Assembly: GCA_020845475.1 (NCBI GenBank)
Contig: JADLFN010000065.1
Coordinates: 1-64,000, forward strand
DNA: 64,000 nt
Source of the DNA: Planctomycetota bacterium
GTDB lineage: Bacteria > Planctomycetota > UBA8742 > UBA2392
Direction of reading: 5' to 3'
Below, in pieces: positions 59,235 to 64,000 of the stretch (its first letter is position 1; each line of letters begins with the position of its first letter). A program made the translations under genes and the position numbers. The notes below the pieces were generated by a model, which was not told the origin of the DNA, did no database searches, and saw nothing but the letters and a program-made list of their open reading frames with translations.

Positions 59235-62200
59235 TTACGGGACAATCAGCTCGCGGGGCACGATTCCTTCTTCGGCGCGTACGCCCAGTTGGCCGGGCTG
59301 GAAGTCAATCACCAGTTCTTCAAAGATCCAAATCGGGGCGCCGGAGGCGTCGAATTTTGGTTTGCCGCTTTCCAGTTGCTGCACGAAGTTGCCCGCATCA
59401 TCAAGGCGATAGCGGCGCAGTTTCAGTGCATAGGGCGCTGCCTGTTTTGCGAGCGCCGCCCGCAGTTCTTCAAAGCTGCTGATCGCAGTGTCATTGATGG
59501 AGTGGATTACGTCCCGTGGCCGCATCCCGCGCGCCTTGGCCTGACCGCCTTCGGCAGTCCAGGTAACGTGCAATACCGGCACGGGCAGGCGCGCTTTGAG
59601 CGCGGCCTGGATGGCAGGGTCGGTGGCGACATCGTTGATCTGCTTCAGGACTGCGGGCCACTGCGCCAGACTGCGGAGTGCGAGGAACTCGGCTTCGTTC
59701 TGCACTCGCGCGCTGTCGCCCAGGCCCAGCTGGGCGGCGCGGGAGAGCCATGCAAGCGCCTGAGTGTGGGCTTCCTGTTTGAGACGGTCGCGGTCATCCT
59801 GCGGCTTGCCGTTGGCGTCAGCTTCCAGCTGGGCGCGCTTGCCGTCGTCGCTGCCCAACAGTTGAACACGCGCGTCGCGGCGCTGGGCACCCAGTTTCAC
59901 ACTGATCCGCGCTGCCAGGTAGCAATCCTCGCTGCGCAGCAGTTTCAGGTTGTCGGCGACGGCCAGTGCCCCCAGGGCGTCTGCGGCAAAACCGTCCGTG
60001 GACAGATTGAGGGCCAACTTGCGGGCGACGGCCGCGAGGTGTGCGCGGCTTGCCTGATCAAGCGTGCCTTCTGACCCGAGCTGATGCAGCAGTTCCAGGG
60101 CGCTTCTTGCGCTTTGCAAATCCCGGGCGCTTGCCAGGTTGGCCAGACCACGGCATTTGAGCAGGCGCGCAGACAGATCGGAAGAGGACGCGGAAACGGC
60201 GAGGGCCGCCTGTGCATCGAGTTCCATGCGCCACACATCCTCTGGAAACACCTTCATTTCGCGAGTGGCGCCAAATGGCAGCAGCCGGCGTACGCGTCCG
60301 GCTGCGGCGGCTGATTCGTCCCAGAACTTGAGTTGGCGGGCAGTTTCGGCGAGCAAGTACCAGCACGTTGCGTCTTCAGGTGAGAGCTGCGATGCGCGGC
60401 GCAGATCTGCGAGCGCCTTCTTGCGGCTGGCGTCATTTTCAGCGATGCGCAAGATCGTTTCAGCGCGCACCAGCAGCGACGCGACATCGTTGGGGTCAAG
60501 CGAAAGCGCCATGTCGGCGTCATTGACGGCGCTGGCCCACTCCTCGAGCACGGCATGAGACTGTGCGCGCGTGTTCCAGCAGCGCCAGTCACGTGGATTG
60601 AGTTCGATCGCGCGCGTCAGGTCATGGATCGCCTCGCGTTGCAGTCCATTGGCGCGGTTCATCATGCCGCGCTTCGCCCAGGCGTCCTGGTAGTAGGGGT
60701 CGGTTTCCAGCAAGCGCGCAAAGACCTGATGGGCGGACTTCAAGTCTCGCTTGGCTTCATGAACGGAGGCCAGGCCGATCAGCGCATCGAGGCGCCACGC
60801 ATCGGATTCAAAGGCGCGCGCGAAATCAGAGGCCGCATCGTCGTATTCATAAATCGCAAGGCGTGATTCGCCGCGTCGAATCAATGCTGCGGCGTAGTCG
60901 CGCTCTCCAGCCAGCGCGCCGGAGTAATCCAAAATGGCCTGCCGATGGAGCCCTTGACGCGCCAGCAATTCGCCACGCGCAACGCGCATGCGCGGGTTCC
61001 CGGGCGCAAGTGTGATCGCTGATTTCATATTCTCCAGGGCGCCCTCTTGGTTACCGGTGCGCTCGAGCGCGATGCCGCGCAGCAGGTGGGCCTCGGCGCT
61101 GGCGGAATCAAGCGCAAGTGCCTGGTCGCATGCCTTCAAGGCGCCCCTGGCGTCAGTGCGTGAAAGCAGCAGCACCGCCAGGTCCAGGCAGGAATCAAGA
61201 TCCGCGCCCCGCCGCAAGGACTCAACCACCGGCAGCTGGGCCATGCCTGCTTCAAGCTGTCGCCACAGGTCAAAACCCGTGCCGCGCGCAAAACGCGCCA
61301 GCGGCACGGAAGCTGCGGGGCTGCGCGTTTCACACAGCGCTTGCGCGCAGGCCAGTAGCAGCGGCGCTGGCGGGTGCGCAAGCAGCAACTCCAGCAGAGG
61401 CGGCGCGGTTTCGGTGGGCAGCTCCAGCCTTCCAAGCACGCCGCAGGCCAGAATGCCGGTGTCAATGTCGCTGCGCGCCCATTGCGCGCCCTTGGCCTTT
61501 GCGCGCGCCGTAATCGGGGCCAGCGCTTCCGAGAGCAATTCGACCGTCTGGCGCTCGCGATAGCCCTTGAGCCGCTCGATGTACTCATGAAGCCCCAAGC
61601 CCGTGCGCCCGGCCCGTTGCAGTCCCTTCGCGACGTCGGAAAGCGCCGCCTGGATGCTGGTGCGCTGCACGCCCAGCATGGTGTCGCGCGTGCGATTCAT
61701 GGCCTTGCGCGTAATTGAAATGCGCGATTCGTCAGCTTCAGTGCCAGCCAGCAGCAACTCCGCCTGCCCGTAATCCGAGTTGTAGGTGGCAAGGCGTGCG
61801 GCCAACAGTCGGGTTTGCGCCAGCGTGTCGCGCTGGCGTGTGAGTTCGGCGGCGAGCAGCGAGTCCGGGGGTTCTTCGCCGGAGACTTGCAGTGAAATAA
61901 GCGATTCCTGAGCAGCGAAGTATCCCAGCGCAGACATGAGCAGATTGGCGTTGCTGGCGCGGTCGGAGGGGGGAACCTCAACGTGTTTGCCGCGATCTTC
62001 GATTTCTTCGTATTGGGCCACACGCGCGGCCAGATCTTTCATCAGGGGTTCAACACGCATGCCGCCAATGGCGTCGCGCAGGGAGCGGATTTCGGCCTCG
62101 CGTGCCTTTTTGCGGGCCAGGCGCTCTTCGGCCTGTCGGGTCTCAAGCAGCTTTTGCGCATCCCTGGCTTGCTGCGCCTTGCGCAGCGATTCGTTGGTCT

Positions 62201-63701
62201 GGTCGCGGTCGGCTTCGGCGGCCAGTTGCAATTCCTCGGCTTGCGCCTTTTCGTTAATGATAATGAGGAAGAACGTGGCGCCGCCGCCAATGAGAAGAAG
62301 CAGCATCACGATTGCGGAGACGACCGCGCCGCGATGTCTCAGTACGGCGCGCCGCGCCTGTTCGAAAGCGCCGTACCGGTAAACCTTGAGCTGCCCGCCA
62401 TCGCGGTAGGACTGGATTTCCGCGGCGAGCTGCAATGCCGTCTTCATGCGCCGGCCCTTGTCGTGGGCCATGGCGAATTCGCACAGCGCCACCAGGTCCG
62501 GTGGTGCATGGGGCTCGCGCTCCTTGATTTTGCGCGGCGGGCCGGACATGACCTGCTGCAGGATGAAGCCGGCGGTGGGCCCGTCATAGGGCGGCGCGCC
62601 CGTCAGGATCTCGTAGAGAATTGCGCCCAGCGAGTAAACGTCGCTTTGCTCGTCGATTTCTTTCAGGTCGGCGCGGGCCTGTTCAGGCGGCATGTAATGA
62701 GGCGTGCCGAACACGGTGCCGTCCACGGTCAGGCCGTCGGCATTCTGCTTCATCAGCGATTCGGAAAGCATGTTCGTGGCCACGAGCGTGAGCTGCTTGC
62801 CGATTTTGTCGTCCTGGCCCTTCACGCGCGCCAGGCCCCAGTCGAGCAGCACCGTCTCACCGAAGTCGCCCACCATGATGTTCTGCGGCTTGAGGTCGCG
62901 GTGAATCACGCCGCGTGAATGGGCAAAGGCCACGGCGTTACAGATGCCCTGGAAAGCCTCGAGCAGTTTCAAACGCAGCGCGAGCTTCTTCTCTTTGGGC
63001 AGCTGCAGGCGGTCGATGTCGCGCAGGCGCTCGGCCATGGTCTGGCCGCGCACGAATTTCATCGTGTAGTAAAGGCTGCCGCTTTCCTGCCTGCCGATTT
63101 CATAGACCGGCACCACGTTGGGGTGCTCAAGCTGGCCGGTGACCTTGGCTTCGCGCAGGAAACGCTCTACCACGCCGATGGTTTCCTGCGCGGCTGTCGC
63201 GGGCGTGCCCTTGCCCTCTTGTTCCTGCAACTCGGGCAGCAGTTCCTTGAGCGCGACTTCGCGCCCCACCACATTGTCACGCGCGATCATGATGCGGCCC
63301 TGGCCGCCGCGCGCGAATTCGCGTTTGATGGAGTAGCGCTCGCGCTCTGTAATGCGCGAAGGCCGGCGCAGGCGCGTGGTCGAGGGCCGCTCTGTGGCAC
63401 TGTTCTCGGGCGGCATGGTCGGCGCCACGTTGTATAGCGTCTTGCGCGCGATCTGGTCGGCCCTGTCGTTGTCGGCAGTGGCGAAGAGCTTCGTTTCCTC
63501 GCTGGAAAGACCGGCCCCGCAAAGCGCGGCTTCAAGCATCCTGTCGTCGTCAAGCTGCCTGGCGTCGCCTGTACCTTTGAAGAAGTCCTCGGCCTTTGCG
63601 GCGGTGTCCTTGACAAGCGCCGCTGCTTCGGTCGCGGTGAGGCGGCCTTCGCGTACCGCCAAGACGGCTGCGGCTAACTTTTTCTGGCGCTCATCGAGCA
63701 T
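59235..63701 (-). CDS. Giant membrane Ser/Thr kinase with TPR and PDZ domains, T6SS-linked
   Basis: The 1488-aa protein was placed at ATG 63701; a TTG at 63743 is the alternative. The kinase domain spans about residues 125-410, with Gly loop RGGQGR, Lys152, HRD Asp269 and DWG Asp287. A span at about 460-485 is followed by a charged coiled coil. Extracytoplasmic TPR arrays run from about 880 to 1200 (AEAHLLRGIALERTGNQEGALENMKSA, DAWAKRGMMNRANGLQREAIHDLTRAIELNP). A PDZ-like domain at about 1390-1450 (GMRPRDVIHSINDTAISSFEEL) is near the C-terminus. It lies between tssM and the VgrG-like gene and could sense periplasmic state for the secretion system. Confidence 0.9.
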   Translation of the reverse strand: MLDERQKKLAAAVLAVREGRLTATEAAALVKDTAAKAEDFFKGTGDARQLDDDRMLEAALCGAGLSSEETKLFATADNDRADQIARKTLYNVAPTMPPENSATERPSTTRLRRPSRITERERYSIKREFARGGQGRIMIARDNVVGREVALKELLPELQEQEGKGTPATAAQETIGVVERFLREAKVTGQLEHPNVVPVYEIGRQESGSLYYTMKFVRGQTMAERLRDIDRLQLPKEKKLALRLKLLEAFQGICNAVAFAHSRGVIHRDLKPQNIMVGDFGETVLLDWGLARVKGQDDKIGKQLTLVATNMLSESLMKQNADGLTVDGTVFGTPHYMPPEQARADLKEIDEQSDVYSLGAILYEILTGAPPYDGPTAGFILQQVMSGPPRKIKEREPHAPPDLVALCEFAMAHDKGRRMKTALQLAAEIQSYRDGGQLKVYRYGAFEQARRAVLRHRGAVVSAIVMLLLLIGGGATFFLIIINEKAQAEELQLAAEADRDQTNESLRKAQQARDAQKLLETRQAEERLARKKAREAEIRSLRDAIGGMRVEPLMKDLAARVAQYEEIEDRGKHVEVPPSDRASNANLLMSALGYFAAQESLISLQVSGEEPPDSLLAAELTRQRDTLAQTRLLAARLATYNSDYGQAELLLAGTEADESRISITRKAMNRTRDTMLGVQRTSIQAALSDVAKGLQRAGRTGLGLHEYIERLKGYRERQTVELLSEALAPITARAKAKGAQWARSDIDTGILACGVLGRLELPTETAPPLLELLLAHPPAPLLLACAQALCETRSPAASVPLARFARGTGFDLWRQLEAGMAQLPVVESLRRGADLDSCLDLAVLLLSRTDARGALKACDQALALDSASAEAHLLRGIALERTGNQEGALENMKSAITLAPGNPRMRVARGELLARQGLHRQAILDYSGALAGERDYAAALIRRGESRLAIYEYDDAASDFARAFESDAWRLDALIGLASVHEAKRDLKSAHQVFARLLETDPYYQDAWAKRGMMNRANGLQREAIHDLTRAIELNPRDWRCWNTRAQSHAVLEEWASAVNDADMALSLDPNDVASLLVRAETILRIAENDASRKKALADLRRASQLSPEDATCWYLLAETARQLKFWDESAAAAGRVRRLLPFGATREMKVFPEDVWRMELDAQAALAVSASSSDLSARLLKCRGLANLASARDLQSARSALELLHQLGSEGTLDQASRAHLAAVARKLALNLSTDGFAADALGALAVADNLKLLRSEDCYLAARISVKLGAQRRDARVQLLGSDDGKRAQLEADANGKPQDDRDRLKQEAHTQALAWLSRAAQLGLGDSARVQNEAEFLALRSLAQWPAVLKQINDVATDPAIQAALKARLPVPVLHVTWTAEGGQAKARGMRPRDVIHSINDTAISSFEELRAALAKQAAPYALKLRRYRLDDAGNFVQQLESGKPKFDASGAPIWIFEELVIDFQPGQLGVRAEEGIVPRELIVP

Positions 63702-63888
63702 AGGCGCAGGCGATTCTATGAGCGCAAGTGGTTGTTTCCACAACGCTTGACATATTTAAGACACGCTCTCACCTCTTTGCTTCACATCGGCCTGGGCGCG
63801 GGGTAAAACGTCGCCCCCGGGTTTCACGCATCGGTTTCACGGGCAGGCCGGATTCAGTCGGTGTTTGCTTTCCAATCAGGATGCTCCC

Positions 63889-64000
63889 ATGACGACACAA
63901 GCGTATATCCGCTTCGAAGCAGGGCTGGCCTCAGACCCGTTAGTAAGGGCGTGCGTTACGAAAATGCGGGGCCACGAAGCGATCAACGGACTCTACCGCT
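63889..64000 (+). CDS. VgrG-like spike protein TssI, 5' fragment cut by the window end
   Basis: Thirty-seven codons are present. CAGGA lies seven bases before ATG 63889. The fragment reads, after an opening strand (AYIRFEAGL), DPLVRACVTKMRGHEA then INGLYR, matching the start of VgrG/gp27-like domains (LRVVSFRGxEALSxLYRFxL). VgrG trimers cap the T6SS tube. The fragment is short, so identification leans on that pattern and on the adjacent tssL-tssM. The 187-base gap behind it shows no clear promoter. Confidence 0.6.
   Translation, partial: MTTQAYIRFEAGLASDPLVRACVTKMRGHEAINGLYR

Overview
The window is G+C-rich (low sixties per cent by eye), densely coding DNA from a Gram-negative bacterium. No rRNA, tRNA, CRISPR array or insertion sequence is visible. 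The best guess is a member of the Planctomycetota or a nearby phylum, probably uncultured. This rests on three very large Hanks-type Ser/Thr kinases, two of them with DWG in place of DFG; a kinase fused to a formylglycine-generating-enzyme (FGE) domain; DUF1570 and DUF2459 proteins; an ECF sigma/zinc anti-sigma pair; CGC-motif cytochromes; and intergenic heptanucleotide repeats. Myxococcota cannot be excluded, because of a CarF-like desaturase and a MYXO-CTERM-like tail.

Layout. 0-7.4 kb: a four-hairpin dispersed repeat, a secreted 909-aa protein, and a heterodimeric ABC exporter preceded by a 19-codon leader ORF. 7.4-11 kb: anti-sigma and ECF sigma genes, divergent from a coiled-coil protein. 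11.1-22.4 kb: a leftward operon encoding a giant Ig/Kelch lipoprotein, a 1510-aa kinase-FGE fusion and a caspase-like lipoprotein that lacks its catalytic His. 22.5-25.5 kb: envelope lipid genes (GT2-DUF2062, LpxL-like acyltransferase, FabZ-like hotdog protein). 26.2-28.6 kb: pyrG and a CarF/TMEM189-type plasmalogen desaturase. 28.7-33.2 kb: DUF2459, then an accessory-looking operon with a tetra-CXXCH cytochrome, an anchored helical protein and a Cys-rich secreted protein.

33.3-41.2 kb: a pair of small paralogues, a DUF1570 metallopeptidase, a zeta-toxin module, a TPR protein, an AHSA1 protein coupled to a beta-helix protein with a C-terminal sorting tail, and three tandem cold-shock genes. 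41.2-44.3 kb: MoxR, a membrane-anchored ACP-like protein without the phosphopantetheine Ser, a DHH phosphoesterase and an Rrf2 regulator. 44.3-48.1 kb: a polysaccharide operon (NodU-type carbamoyltransferase, small membrane protein, WecA-type transferase). 48.3-53.3 kb: a Kef antiporter-EIIA fusion, a bifunctional aldolase/dehydrogenase and a Doc/AbrB toxin-antitoxin pair. 53.4-64 kb: a type VI secretion locus with overlapping tssL and tssM, two divergently placed giant kinases and the first 37 codons of a VgrG-like gene running off the window.

Two parts stand out. One is the T6SS membrane-core pair placed between two Ser/Thr kinases with a VgrG-like spike next door, in what looks like a non-proteobacterial genome. 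The other is the Kelch lipoprotein / kinase-FGE / pseudo-caspase operon, whose joint job is unknown. A third signal is structural: four inverted or direct heptanucleotide arrays, each with a different 7-mer unit, sit at the translation starts of four unrelated genes, and in one case appear to encode the start of the protein.
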